64,000 bases of DNA from Rhizopus arrhizus (taxonomy: Eukaryota > Mucoromycota > Mucoromycetes > Mucorales > Rhizopodaceae), in contig JAKZZE010000014.1 of the NCBI GenBank assembly GCA_024220505.1, forward strand, positions 248,001 through 312,000. Reading direction: 5' to 3'. Made by a program: the position numbers and the translations under genes. A model generated the notes under the pieces. It made no database searches, was not told where the DNA came from, and worked only from the letters and a program-made list of their open reading frames with translations. This document shows, piece after piece, positions 22,081-34,475 of the stretch. Position 1 is the stretch's first letter, and each line of letters starts with the position of its first letter.

Positions 22081-25000
22081 TAAAGTACAGAAATTTGAAG
22101 ATATTTGATTTTGTTTATCATGAGTTGAGATGGGTGAGATAGCATTATCATACACATATCTTATTTAAGTTCTCTGTCATGTTATTCAAAATTTCAGAAA
22201 TATTCTTGTATAACATCTTGTTAGTAATTGATGATTACAATTAAAAGAATATATATAATTTGATCCAACGAGTGTTTCTAGTGCGACCAAATTAATACAA
22301 CTTTAACTGATTATGACATAATTCGCTATAGCTGCTGGTAACAAAGATGTATCTTTTGCCAAGAGTAAACCCATTGTTATCTTTTGTTTATAGTAGTAGC
22401 TGAAAAAAACAAAGACCTTTCTCTAGGAATCCAGCTCTAAAAGAACTAAAGGAGATGTTGTCCTTCAACCAACTTAACCTTTGATAGTGAATGCATTTTT
22501 TAGTATCAGTGATAAAAGCAAACCTATAATCTTTTGTTGGTGACAGGGCTATGAACAAGATAATAAAAAAGATATCCAACGAATCATTGAAAAAGGTGCA
22601 TGCCTTATAAGTAAAATCAGCATATCATTTTTCAGCATTCAGTAATAGCTCTAGTTGTAAAGAAGAAATCCAAGAGACAAGGAAAGGGCTAGCAATGTGC
22701 TTTTTAAAACAAGTATTTTTTTTTCTTTTAAATACTCCAGCCATAACCTAACGTTTTTTGTCATGATGATGGTTTCTTGCGAGATTATTCATTCTTTTAA
22801 TGATAGCATTCTGAACATCAGGATATTTGATTAAAAAAACCTATGAGAATTTGTTAAACCAATATGTTTCTCATGCTTATCAAGCTCTTTCTCACTCAAA
22901 TGAAATAAAGTTTTAATGAACTTTCAGCCATAAACTTTTTAACATCCTCCCCAATCCATACTTTTGATGTCAGCAGAATATCTGGATTCAATAGCGAATG
23001 TTTCAACGTTGGAAGAGTCATGATTTACAAGCTTCTACCTGTAGGCAAACTCAACCTCACCTTTTAAAAAATTATTACCTGTGGACTGTATATCCAACCT
23101 CAGTAGATGGACTTTCCTTTATTTCTAGGCTACAAGCATTATCGTCGAGTTATCTTCACTTTCTTTTATATGATTTGCGTCTATCATAATGATCATATTG
23201 ATAGGTTGTTTGCTGATAAGGATGGGAGAAGACTTTAAAAATTATTCATTAAAATTGCTGATGTTTTTTGAAGTTATAAGCCGTGTGTAGATACTATTTA
23301 GTAGACATACAGTTTTTTTTTTTTCATTTCAACATTGATCAAGGTATCAACTGAAGCCAATTAACAAAAATCAAAGTTTTACCAGAGCGAAAATTTGACC
23401 AGCTTGTCGAGAAGGTATTTCGTTATCTTTGACTGACTGTCAATAGCGTCTATTCAAAAAAAAATGGCTGATTCAATAATAAAAGCGTCTTGTACATCAG
23501 TAGACCCTTTCTTCAAGAATTATCGATTATCATTATTCCGTTTATAGTTTGTTTTACTTTTAATGGGTTACAAAATATACTTAAATATCTCATATGACCT
23601 TGGCTCTAATCAGATTTTCTTTTCAAGAATCATTTTCTAATTATGACAGCTTCTACAGTTCGATTATACAGTTTCAATAGTGTTAATTACATATGCGTAT
23701 GTGTATTTAAATCATCTGACAATAAGTACCAATTATACTAATGTGATAGTAGATATTAATCATGAGCTCTCAAATCATCAAATGAAGCTTTTTAAAATAT
23801 GCAGTGAAACGGAGTAAATCTCTTAATCAAAAAGAACCCTAAATATAATTAATTCAAGAAAATAACCAGCTATTTCAAGGACTTGTTTGATAAGCCTAAT
23901 CAAAAACCACCTTTACAGCTCTGTCATATAAAAGAAAGGGTATTGTATTAATCAATACGCCTTTGGATTTGAATAAGTAAATATAAGTTTCTCACCCAAA
24001 AGGCTATAAATTGATAAATAATAATCAAATTCTTCTGATTCAGAAGACGATTCCTTTATTCAGATTCTAAACAAAATAACGCGTTTTTCCCATATCAACA
24101 GTAAGCGTAGAGTTTAGAACAAATGAATTTCTTGCTATTGAATTTATGTAAAGTACAGTAGACCACAGTATACGATTTATTGCCCATACCCTTCTGAGTA
24201 CTAGTTAGTGCAGTTATTAACTATCAATATATTCATAAAAAAGCAAAAGTTTTTCCTTAATTTTTTTTGCCAATAGTTGCTGCAACTATTGATATATCAA
24301 AAAATAGATTATGTTTTGTAGCAAATGATCTTGGGATACACTCTAGGGAAGGCTCCATATGCTTACATCTATTTTATATATTTTTGAATTCTTTTTTATA
24401 AGAATATCAAGTGTATTAAGTCTAATACACAGCTGCTGGTAGCTTTATATTTTTGCGACTTCTGGATTCTGGTACTCTGTGCCCAAAAATTACCAGATGA
24501 GCAAGAAAAGTTATATCTAAGGACATTAATACTTACAAGGTCTTGCTTTAGGCTAATAGAACAGTATATATCACTTTATCATTCGTCTATTATGAACCAA
24601 AGAACCACACATGATCCCATTGAGCGGCTTTATAATGAACAGCATTACAAAAGTACGTCCAATTTAAGAAGCAAATATATAAAGTTTGTGGCAAAAGATT
24701 AGGAATCAAAAATGAGCATTTTTGCTTTTGAATCCTGTTAAAATGTAAAGGCATTATCCTATAATAGCACCCTAATGAAACCATTGAAGTTAAATGTCAT
24801 TATAAATGAAGTGAGAAAAAGGTGAATCATGAACGCTAAATGGGAAATGTGATAAGAAGTTATAATAATTAAATAAACTATTGATTTTGAACAAAGTATC
24901 GTATTAATATCAAAATATGCATTAAATACAATAAAGAAGGAAATGAGATGCATTTATTGGATTTAAAAACAGTGGAAGATATCAAGGATCAACTGAATTA

Positions 25001-26719
25001 TTCAAATTTATGTATTCTTTTATTAAGCCAAATGATGTATTATTATTATGAATAGAGACATTATTCTGTTGTTGTTTATGTCAAGCACATTACTGTAAAA
25101 GTTCTATGAAACAACTGGTAGGGAAGTGTTAAAGGTTTAGTTTGCCTGAAAAACAATTGGTTATGCACAGACATGTCTGCTGAATCCTCAAGTATTTGAA
25201 GGATTAGTACAGTATAGCTGCAAGGTCCAAATACGTCCGCTATAGTACAAGGACTAAACATGACAGTCCAGGGTAACCTTTGAAAAATGAAAATAGGAAA
25301 TAAAGTAGCTCCTCTCATTTTTCAAATTTATCTGCCCATCCGAGGTAAGTTTGGATAAGTTGATCGTTTATTTTTTTGTGAGAAGTGTCCTTTGCATCAA
25401 AGATAAACGAAGGCTTCTTCTTCTTGGATGGATTTTATACTTTGTAATCAGCTGATCAAATACTTCAAATACAGCATTGTTTGATGTTTTGGATCACGTT
25501 ACATTACAAACAAAGACAGATTTTGTTTATGTTTCTAGCTTTACATGGAGATTCAGCGTTTCAACACTCATATTTAGCACAAGCAGTATTTCTCTTCATT
25601 CATTGTGTTTCTTGCAATCTGTTCTTTATTGTATACTTAATTTTCTCTGGCTCCTTATTGATTAAAAACATGTCTTGGGAAGTTTATTATATAAAGAAAC
25701 ATTATCATCCTAGATTACTCTTTGTCGTTATCAGTTAAAAAAAGACCTAAGTGAGTGCATTGTTTAATTGTTTAAATTGATATTTGATGTTCCACTTTGC
25801 CAAAGTGATGACCAACTGTAGTTGGTAAATCTACAGAAAATCGATTACTGATAGTGATAAAATATACATGCTTTCAACCATCGTGGAATAGCTGATTGCT
25901 GAACGCATGTAAGGATTTCGCAGTATTATTCAAATTACTGAACTTAGTTCCAATAAAAGATTGTTAAAGCACATCAATCATCATATGTTGCTAGATCTAT
26001 AGCTAACAACCATATTATTATTGATTCTTTCTTCGAAAATTGTAAAATTATCCCACAAATTTGTTTATAACGGCACATGTATAAAAGTATATCTTTTTAT
26101 CATCAGCCCCAAATAGTAGCACAAAACAAACTGGATTTGCACGTGAAAAAATGTAAAGGCAAAAAAAATCTCATCTATTAACCTAGAGTTTCTTTTCTAA
26201 TAATTATTATTATACTTACTAATATAAGATTAAATATTTGTCAAAAAAGAAAAAGAAAAAGAAAAAAACTTAGTGCCGTATTGTTAGAAATGGTTGGAGT
26301 GCTTTTTTGAGCAATGGAGGGCAGGTTAAACTATTTCTCATGGTAATTGTTACACAAGACGTTCGGAATAGATTTACGTCCCTTTTTAACAAAGTAAATT
26401 AAAAATCGCACTTACTTTTATAGCAAAAAAAAGAAAAAAAAAAAAGAAAGATAATTATAAAGAAAAGAAAAGGGAGTTTTTTAACTATTTGTATACTTTT
26501 GATATCGCAAAATAAATAAAGCATGTGTAGGCCTTTAAAATTTTTATGAATTTCATGCAGAAAAATGTTGTACAAATAAATAAGGAACCAGGCATTTACT
26601 TTGTCTATTAAGCTATAAAGCTCATTCAAAGGTAAAAGATTATTATTTTAATTTTTAAATGAGAGAATATATTATATAAAAGAGGTCAACAGTTGTGCTT
26701 AAACGATTTTTTTTTTGTA
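22081..26719. other. Decayed AT-rich region, no intact gene seen
   Basis: About 4.6 kb with several frames of 60-85 codons, none with a convincing start, splice chain or known motif. A stretch around 25.1-25.4 kb on the minus strand reads FIFDAKDTSHKKINDQL, which has a coding look but no match I can name. A TATA-like box (TATATAAA) lies at about 26674-26681, just outside the left inverted-repeat arm. Confidence 0.4.
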
Positions 26720-27659
26720 TTTGCTTATTCGTTAGTCTAGAGTGGCTTTGTCTTTTTGTTTACCATCTCTTTATGGATAAACAAGTTTTTTAAAGTTTTA
26801 TAGAAATCTAAGAAAAAAAAAGGAAAATGACTCAACAAGAATGTGAAAAAAAAAAAATATTTAAAGAATTATTTTTGTCCAAAAAATTTTTTTTTTCTTT
26901 CTTCATCAAACAATCACTCTTCTCTAAAACTGATGGCTTAAATACTTTGTCTTTTCAATTATAAACTTGGCTTTTATGGTCCTTTGTCAAGAACACACTT
27001 CTTCTCAAACAAATGCTTTGCTACTTTTGTGCTTCAAACATGTCTCTCTCTCTCTTTGGCCTCTTAAAATCTCTTATCTTCTATCAACTTGGTCTTTAAC
27101 CAACGTTAAAAATATATGGCCCACATAATACATCTATCCTCTGCCTCTTTATATGGTCTCAGTTAACATCAAGAGTTGGTGTGCTCTCTTTTGTTTATCG
27201 TTCTATGGTCCCTTTGGTTTCATTCAATGTTAAACGCGTCATTCCATTAGTTTCAATGGTTAAAAAAGAAATCATATCTTGGCCTCATAAAATGGTAAAA
27301 AATTTTCTTTTGTACTTTATAATTATTTTATTAACACTCTTGAAATAGCTTACTCTGTCTGTCTTTGTTAGTCTTGGTCAAGAACATCCTTTTTTGCTGT
27401 CTCTTTGGCTAAAAAGTAATGTTCATAATAGGATTATCCTCTTTATTAACTTGTTCTCCTAGTTTAATAGTTTATTCTCTCCTGTGCCAATATAAATGGT
27501 TTTTCTTTAAGGCTGCTCTTGTACTTGTTTTGATGTCTGTATGGTTCACTTGGTAGCAATCCTTTCCTGTAAAAGCTCTCTTTTGGTGGTCTCTTTATTA
27601 TCTTTGTAATATCTTCTCTCTCTCTATCTCTTCATGACCTCTTTGCTATGCTTCTAAAA

Positions 27660-27960
27660 TCTGTGGCAGGATGGGACGATGATCTGCTGGAACTTGTAAG
27701 CTCTAAGGAGGAATGCGAACTCAAGTAAAAGTAATACCCGCTCTGTTCATCCTAGTGCTAGACGGAAGATGACTTGACATCTGAAGCTACAACAAGCGAA
27801 GTAACAGACCCGGTCACGCTTTGCTTGAGAGAGGGTGATCCCTAGAAATAGGGTATATCTTTCGCAGAACATTCCAGACATAGACTTAGAACCTGACAGT
27901 GAACGGAACGCCCTTCGGGGTACCACTCATATCCTATAGACTTGAAAAAGTGTTTATAAG
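27660..27960 (+). ncRNA. Candidate structured RNA core of the repeat arm (left copy)
   Basis: A less AT-rich 301-base block inside an AT-rich arm, identical by eye to 39193-39493 on the other strand. Two short hairpins with classic stable loops lie on the same strand: CCCTA-GAAA-TAGGG at 27840-27853 (GNRA loop) and CCC-TTCG-GGG at 27911-27920 (UUCG loop). GGTCAC at about 27812 can pair with GTGATC just before the first hairpin. The complementary strand would have the non-standard loops TTTC and CGAA, which favours the plus strand here. It is not recognisable as SRP, 5S, U1-U6 or telomerase RNA. Inference only; no expression evidence. Confidence 0.35.
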
Positions 27961-27979
27961 AGTAATTCAAGGGTGATTC

Positions 27980-28068
27980 TTTATTATCATTATTATTACC
28001 ATTATCATTATTACCATTATTATCATTATTATTATTGTCATTGTTATCATCATTATTATTTCTAAAAA
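27980..28068 (+). repeat. Trinucleotide (ATT/ATC-type) microsatellite
   Basis: An imperfect run of ATT, ATC and ACC triplets in the left arm. The equivalent place in the right arm (about 39143-39173) is about 50 bases shorter. This is the main length difference between the arms. Confidence 0.8.
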
Positions 28069-28149
28069 AAATCAAATCTATTCTTTCCAAAAGAGACTAT
28101 TTACAAAAAGGTTGCTATTCAAGTGCTTGGTTCTTCGCTATTCATCAAT

Positions 28150-29495
28150 ATTTTGCTATCAATAAATCTTCAAAACCAATATATTTTTCATTTCTATAAA
28201 TCATCTATTAAAAAGTTGCTTGTTTCTAAAAAGTGCAAGTATCCAATAAACGTAGACCTTCATCTAATTTTCGTATCGCTCTATTATATGTAATTTCAGT
28301 TTTTGCTACTTTATTCGAAAAATACATTTGAAGATTATATTAGAAGCATTGATGGTCTTCCACATAATTGAAGCAAGGAGTAAAATAGTGCTATTCAAAT
28401 CAAAGAGAAGTTTCCAGAGTAAAAAGATAACTTGTAACAGACATACAAAAAGACAAACGAAAAGGTTATGTTATTATACTTATAGATGACCTGAACATCT
28501 AGAAGGAGTATGAAAAAAGCCAAGCAATAATTGAAGTCAAAAAGGAGTATTGCAGACGTTGACTACCTTTTATAAAAATAAATACATTTTAAACTGTATC
28601 TTAAATTATAAAATGTCTTTCTTTAATATTCATTTGGTAATTACATGTTGAATCTGCAGTTTATTTTTATGCAAGTGTCGTATCCCAACATATTTTGAAC
28701 ATGACTCATATTCAATTTATAAGAAATCAGAGTAGTGAATGCTTTACAAAGATTTATTACAGTCTTTTCTCTATTATTCGGTCATAACTAATTCCACTCT
28801 TTTTAGCTCAATACAAGTTGTTTTAATATAGCTCCTGATACAATGAGACATAAATGAAAAATAGATCTACTTAAATAATTATAGACAGTCCACTTGCATA
28901 ACCAGGAACAGATCTTTCATACTAGATCTATAGCTATGATAAATTAAAGTATCTTGAAAAAGACTTAATTGAACCTTCATGAAAAGGATATAAATACCAG
29001 ATACAATAATATTAAATAAAAACATAACTTTTTAAGTCTCGTTGAACCTTATAATCTTTTTATTCTTACGAGATAACACGCTTCAGCTCTATCATATTGA
29101 TTGATAGACTGCTTTCTTTTTCTTTTTTCAGTGAGCAGCGGTTTCTACGTGTGAGGACATGTAATGAATTATTGCTTCAAGCCAGAAAGGAGTGAAGGAG
29201 AGAAACAGATAGGAATTAAGAAGTTTGGATAAACAACTATAAGAGAACAAGAGAGTGTGATGCTAAGGGCTTGAAGATGTGAAATACAAATAGGTCTTAC
29301 AAGAGTATAAATGAAATAAAGATAAGCAAAGATATGCATAGACGGATAGTCTAATTGAAAGAATGACACCTGATAGTTGACTAAATTTTTTGCTAGATAA
29401 AAATAAATTAGCATTTATATACAAATCAAGAAATGAGTTTTGAAATAATGAGACAAGTAACATAAATCCTTAGTTGTTAATTAAGTAAGAGTTTG
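28150..29495. other. Start of the segment between the repeat arms, no gene seen
   Basis: AT-rich sequence inside the inverted-repeat-bounded block. Frames are short and carry no recognisable motif. Confidence 0.4.
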
Positions 29496-29499
29496 TAAT

Positions 29500-29901
29500 T
29501 CAATCTGAGCTATGACACTTCTCTATTCTATTTTGCCTAGATATTAAGGAGGAGTATTTCGAGATGGTAGATTTACGTTGATTGGTTTTGGTAGTGATTT
29601 CTAGGGAATTTAGTAATTGTGGGCCAATTGAAACATGACTGTAACGGGCTTCATCACAGCAAAGAAAGGTGGTGTTCAAGTATAGTCCGGATGAGGATGG
29701 ACGATTGACAGGATAATTTTCATGAGGCTGCAAGTAATGGAGCGCTCCAGCATAAGTTTTATTTATCTAATTTCGGCTACTGTACGAGCCGTTGCTTGGC
29801 GGATATTAGCTATGTCTGGACTGGCTCCATAAATTGTAGACATGATGCTAGTCTAATTATCCAAAATTGACTTCTTTAGCATCGTTAATAGGGTTAGTCA
29901 T
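29500..29901 (-). pseudogene. Unidentified broken coding region
   Basis: Reading leftward from an ATG at 29901 gives MTNPINDAKEVNFG then a stop. A shifted frame continues MSTIYGASPDIANIRQATART, a stop, and then a 77-codon frame (29733-29500) with HENYPVNRPSSSGLYLNTTF. Three coding-like pieces in order on one strand, without good splice sites between them, suggest a decayed gene or element ORF. No family recognised. Confidence 0.35.
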
Positions 29902-30701
29902 CTGAAAAAAAGGTTAGTGAAAATATGGTTTTCTTGTAAAACTCTATCATTTGTTAGACAAGTGAAACAAGCTAGGCATCGAATTAAAGGCACAGATCCT
30001 GGTAACTAAGGTAAAGCGCTAGTATCAATGTAAGTTTTGTTCAAATTAAAATCAGATAGAGTAAAGTGGGTAGTGGGTAGCACTATTATTTAATGACATT
30101 TCTTTTAGATTTACTTTAGTAATAAATTCAGTAATTTTATTTTTATTTTCCTATCCACAAAAAAATTCATCAATTCATACACATTTAAAGTACCAATTTG
30201 AAGAGAAACCTTAACAATTCAATATCCAGCTAAACCATTACAAATTCAACATGAAAATATGGAAAGATTTGTCCATATGCAAATAATTAGGTTTGGAAAG
30301 CAAAAAAGAAGTTCTTTGTACTGTTTGAATGCAGCATATTACTCAATTTGGTATATTATGTATATCTTTACGGGTCTAATTATTATTTTGATAGTTAAAA
30401 ATTGTAGAAATGCAATATAAATAAACACTATACACTTTTTGCTATAAAACACAATCTAAACTGGTTATGAAAACATCGAATTGCTAGTGTGATTGCAACA
30501 AAGTATTTTTTTTACTTCAGTATAAGTACAAACAGTTTAAAATGATACTTCACAGATAAGGAATGCTCTTAACACTTTAGGTAAATGAGCAGGAAGGAGA
30601 AGAAACAATAGCTTTTTTTTATGAATGAATGGACGGACTTTAGAAATTCATTATATTTTTGCTCTTTTTTTTTTGCTTTTTTTTTTTTACGTGCCTTTGA
30701 C
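29902..30701. other. Intergenic stretch upstream of POP5
   Basis: AT-rich and without a coding chain. A T-rich tract at 30608-30690 leads into the POP5 start. Confidence 0.4.
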
Positions 30702-31159
30702 ATGGTTCGTTTTAAGCATCGATGGATTCTATTTCAAGTGATTCAAGATCCTGTAATTGAGAATGGACAAGTTGTTTACCCTAAAACAAGTCTAAGATTA
30801 ACAGACCAAATGATTAGTCGAGCAATATACAATCAGGTTGAAATCTATTATGGACAATATGGAAAAGGACTTGGTAGCATAGCAGGTAAGCATTTGTGAT
30901 AATAATGTATATGACGAATAACAAATTGGTAGTTAAATGGTATAACCATGACACAAAGATTGGCATCATCCGCATACCAAGAGACTATACAGACATGTAT
31001 CTATCAACTATGTTTTATATGAACAAAATAGCTTCTATACCTTGTAGTCTAAGTATCTTGCGAGTATCTGGTACGATTATATTTATACAAACAGCAGCTA
31101 TTGAGTGGGATAGAGAACATTATTTAAAAGAACAAGAAGAAGCAGAGAAAAAAGGTTAA
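30702..31159 (+). CDS. POP5: RNase P / RNase MRP protein subunit Pop5
   Basis: Small RNA-binding subunit shared by nuclear RNase P (tRNA 5' maturation) and RNase MRP (rRNA processing). Exons 30702-30885 and 30933-31159 give 136 residues, a normal length for Pop5. The start MVRFKHRWILFQV is the family signature (MVRFK.RY.L.E). YGQYGKGLGSIA joins across the 47-base intron to VKWYNHDTKIGIIRIPRDY, matching the V.Y...T...I.R..R block. The end SLSILRVSGTIIFIQTAAIEWDRE matches the RVSGTI..CQ..A...DR block. It is the first gene inside the inverted-repeat-bounded segment and is transcribed in the same direction as the next two genes. Confidence 0.9.
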
Positions 31160-31541
31160 ATAAATCTCTTACTATTATTGTGATTGTGACTAATATGTTT
31201 AAAAAGGTCAACATTATAGTTCCATTGAAAAAATACAAGCATCCAAAAATCAAATCAGTGCCATTTCATAATAAAAGCATACTTTGTTATACAAATAATT
31301 ACGTACGTATAAACATTAACTATCAAAGTAATTTCAACTACAAGAAAAATGTAGATGGGCTTCATGCATAAACTTATTTGTTACAACTATAATTTTGTAT
31401 AAAATATTAAGTGTGAGTACTTTTGCTAAATCACAGATTTTGTCATAATAAAGCTTAATATGTGATTTATTTATTTTTATTTTTTATTTTTTTTTTATTT
31501 TTGCTTTCTTTTTTTTTTATATATTTACAATAAACTTTTTT
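31160..31541. other. Short intergenic stretch between POP5 and the RING gene
   Basis: AT-rich spacer of about 380 bases ending in a T-rich leader. A 63-codon frame at 31180-31371 has a Lys/Asn-rich random look and is not called. Confidence 0.4.
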
Positions 31542-32611
31542 ATGAGATTTCTTTTGTATTTTTTACTTTTTTTATTACTGACATTAGGACATTGCTTTGG
31601 TACAATCACTATACTTGTATGTTTTTTCTTGTAAAATCACTTTTTCCTTATTATTAACATTAAAAAATAAGAAAACCAATGATAGTTTGGCAGATCGTCT
31701 TGCAGCATTTGGTCCAAGGATTGATGATGTTATTATTGGTCAGTTATCAGTACCATTGAATGATGTGTATGGATGTTCACCTATCAACAACCATTCTATT
31801 GAAAATTGGATTCCTATCTTGGAAAGAGGGCGCTGTTCATTTCTAAAAAAAGTACAAGCAATGCAAGAGAGCGGTGCAATTGCCGTTGTTGTAGGGGATA
31901 AAACCTTTAATGGTTGGGTGACAATGTATGCCCCAGGTAATCATGATACTATTACTCATCAAATGAAATATTTATAAATTGTATAGGTGATACATCAAAT
32001 ATACTTATACCAAGTGTATTTGTAGCACAATATCAATACAAAGCATTATTGAAATTGTTGGAGAAAAATAATAATTCACTTATTATTCGAATCACAGGTG
32101 ATGATTTGTTAACTTGGTAAAAAATAAGCGATTAATCTGCAATAACTTATATTAATAGTGATGATGGCATAGGCCACTATTAGATATGCTATTGATCCTC
32201 GTTCTTTCACCTGCTGTCATGATGCTTTTTATTTATCTGACTTGGCAATTAAGGCAACGTCAACATAAACACAATGATATGGCACCTACTCAATTTGTAT
32301 CTCAATTACCCACTTATATGTTTAAAAGAGAAAAAGCCACCGACACAGATCATATGGAATGCCCTATCTGTTTAGAAGACTATTTAAATGATGAGCAACT
32401 AAGGATTTTGCCTTGTAAGCATGAATTTCATGCCAAATGCGTTGATGCTTGGCTTACGGAATATAAAAAATTCGTAAGTAAATTCTTATCAAATTATACA
32501 TAGCCTTACACAGTCTATTAGTGCCCTGTTTGTAAATTTGATATTTATCAAAGAATAAACAGCAAATCAAGATCAAGACCAACTGAAAGTACACCACTTT
32601 TGAATGCATAA
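31542..32611 (+). CDS. PA-TM-RING type E3 ubiquitin ligase
   Basis: Membrane ubiquitin ligase of endosome/vacuole type (RNF13/RNF167-like). Exons 31542-31616, 31672-31936, 31987-32097, 32184-32473 and 32522-32611 give 276 residues. Order of parts: signal peptide (RFLLYFLLFLLLTLGHCFG), a protease-associated lumenal domain (about 30-145, with IENWIPILERGRCSFLKKV and MQESGAIAVVVGD), one membrane helix (about 152-172, LLILVLSPAVMMLFIYLTW), and a C3H2C3 RING (210-251: CPIC, LPCKHEFHAKCVDAWL, CPVC). The last Cys pair is coded by the last exon. The protein ends about 20 residues after the RING, without the long Ser-rich tail of animal members. Substrate unknown. The gene lies within the inverted-repeat-bounded block. 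Confidence 0.9.
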
Positions 32612-33500
32612 TTAATGATACCCCTTTTCTTATTACAACACACTAACTTTCAATAATAAATTTATTAACATACTTACATTTACTTTTAGTACTTCTTGGG
32701 GAAAAAATAAAGAGTGTACATTCGTGTCTAATCCTCTATAAACCATAGTTCTATGCAAGAAAAACTAAGATGCACATGTAGCTAATAAAGCAAATATATA
32801 GCCTAAAGATGAAATATTGTCCATTACACAACCTGCAAAAAAAAAAAGCTGTGTGAATCATGTGCATTTATTCCTTATTATTTCATTAGGACATTTTAAC
32901 TTGATTTACCAGCTGACAGGGTTTGCAAGATGCTCTTGAACTATACAAATAAAAACATTAGTACCTTTGCTTCAAATATATCAGTTAGTAATTGCCGAAG
33001 CATAAAGTATGTAAACTTTCCTTAGAAGATGAATCAAATTTGCTTTATTTAAGTAACTTATAGTATGTTGTATATACACTAAAACAGTAAGAGTCAGCTA
33101 AATCCAACCTTTTTTTTTACGATCGTGACATGCTTTATGCTGTATGGAAGAATACCTTTAGATAATATCACATTTTATAGCTTATCTAGAATAGAAATGA
33201 TCTTCATCTGACTTTTCATGAGATGTCTTCTTATTTTGACTTCCTTTCAGCTAGTGTGGCCAGAAAATCCCTTCTTATTGTTAGATATATGAGAAATCAT
33301 CTTCATCGGAAAACATATTTCTCGCATGGGGCGAAAGAACAGCGTTTGCTCTAAAAGCCCCGTTTCTATCTCAATAGCAACGAAGATTGACAATCATTGC
33401 TCAAATTAAAGCGCAAGGCGTACTTTTCAAATCATATATAGTCAATATACGATTGGATTAGTGGTAGAGTAGAGATGCTTTGCAACTAAAAAAAAATTAT
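32612..33500. other. Intergenic stretch, no gene seen
   Basis: AT-rich. A short piece near 33450 (GGATTAGTGGTAGAG) recalls the D-arm of a tRNA, but the rest of a tRNA, including a T-arm motif, is missing. Confidence 0.4.
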
Positions 33501-33509
33501 CCACACGTT

Positions 33510-33994
33510 GTTATTAGTGCCCCGTGATATCAGGATGGCTACGTCAGCATCCTCAACAATGAAATGGGTCCCCTGTATTCGTTACAACATAAGTAACAGT
33601 ACTATCCACTAGGAGGGTTACTCTCCTTGGCACTACAGCCAATATCCTTGATAGTGGAAGCAACCCTACTGTCTCAGTATTCTCGATAGAGTTATGGTCT
33701 GAGTTTTACACGGGCCATCCATCAGAGATATTTCAAATCGTCTGAAGGGAAATGAGCTATTGCTATACTTGAAAACGAGTAATTATCATCAATCATCCCT
33801 ACAATGACAATAAGTCCGGTGAGTTTGCTAAATTCAAACGAAACCGGATAATGTTTCACATCTTTAGCTCTCAATTCAAGGGACAATCCACTCAAACTAT
33901 TCCTTGCTAATACATAGTACCCTTTATGGAACATGGGCAGATGTTTATTGCTTTTACAATAAGACTGATAAATAAAACGAAAGGATTTGATCAA
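33510..33994 (-). mobile_element. Possible retroelement coding relic
   Basis: A 90-codon frame at 33994-33722 contains ARNSLSGLSLELRAKD and FSKLTGLIVIVGMIDD. Downstream in another frame comes LSRILAVVPRRVTLLVDS followed by TVTYVVTNTGDPF. The region is less AT-rich than its surroundings. The second phrase recalls the linker between protease and RT in Ty3-type polyproteins, but no catalytic motif is present. The family is not certain. Confidence 0.25.
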
Positions 33995-34475
33995 ACCAAT
34001 GCCATATGCTTACTATATTATCATTCTGAGTATACACACAGAATTTGTTTTGAGCCAAGTCATTTAATACGTGCTGGAACAGTGAATATACAAGAAATAT
34101 TTACTGAAAGGTTTGTGTGATTTCCATGGTAAATCCAAAAATTTACTTTTACTTTTTTAAAAGCAATCATTCAACAAACCTTTTTTACCCCCTTAGAATA
34201 ATCTTCTCCTTATATTTATTATGTCAAACACAGTCATCATAATTTAATATTTTTGTATTAACAAAAGTTAATTGTGTATGATTTCTAAATGAAGGGTTTG
34301 ATCTACGTAAACATTTATCATTTGGGGATATACTCCCCATAGCCAGTTATGTACCTCCTTACTATATTAAAAGGATACTAAAGAATCGATTGCTCCTATT
34401 TAGCTTTGTTTATATATCAAATGATAATTTCGTGAGAAACAGTATATTTTTATTTTTGTTCCCTTTTTTATGTAA

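Larger units (their letters stand above)
26720..28149 (+). repeat. Left arm of a ~1.4 kb long-distance inverted repeat
   Basis: The reverse complement of 39056-40434. Both arms start at the outer side with TCGTTAGTCTAGAGTGG and run nearly identically to GGTTGCTATTCAAGT, after which similarity fades over about 30 bases (to ATCAAT). By eye the 301-base core and large parts of the rest are identical. Differences are homopolymer lengths and a trinucleotide block about 50 bases longer in this copy. The plus strand of this arm is very pyrimidine-rich between 26880 and 27640. No long coding frame exists. A 46-codon frame (MTQQECEKKKIFKELF) starts at 26827. No terminal inverted repeats or target duplications were seen at the arm ends. 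Confidence 0.93.

Noticed and set aside
24590..25740. Several 60-85-codon frames on both strands
   Set aside because: Overlapping, without splice-consistent extension or recognisable motifs; typical of AT-rich random sequence.
26827..26967. 46-codon frame starting MTQQEC in the left arm
   Set aside because: It is mostly translated homopolymers (KKK, FFF) and the arms differ in homopolymer length, so the frame is unlikely to be kept.
27660..27960. Identification of the arm core as RNase P, SRP, 5S, U-snRNA or telomerase RNA
   Set aside because: None of the signature segments of these RNAs could be matched. A TTAGGG-type telomere template is absent.
27842..28090. 82-residue Asn/Asp-rich frame in the left repeat arm (minus strand)
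   Set aside because: The Asn/Asp run is a translated trinucleotide microsatellite. Its length differs between the two arms, and the rest of the frame is the reverse side of the candidate RNA core.
33440..33490. tRNA-like GGATTAGTGGTAGAG
   Set aside because: Only a D-arm-like word is present; no T-arm, no acceptor pairing and no B-box.
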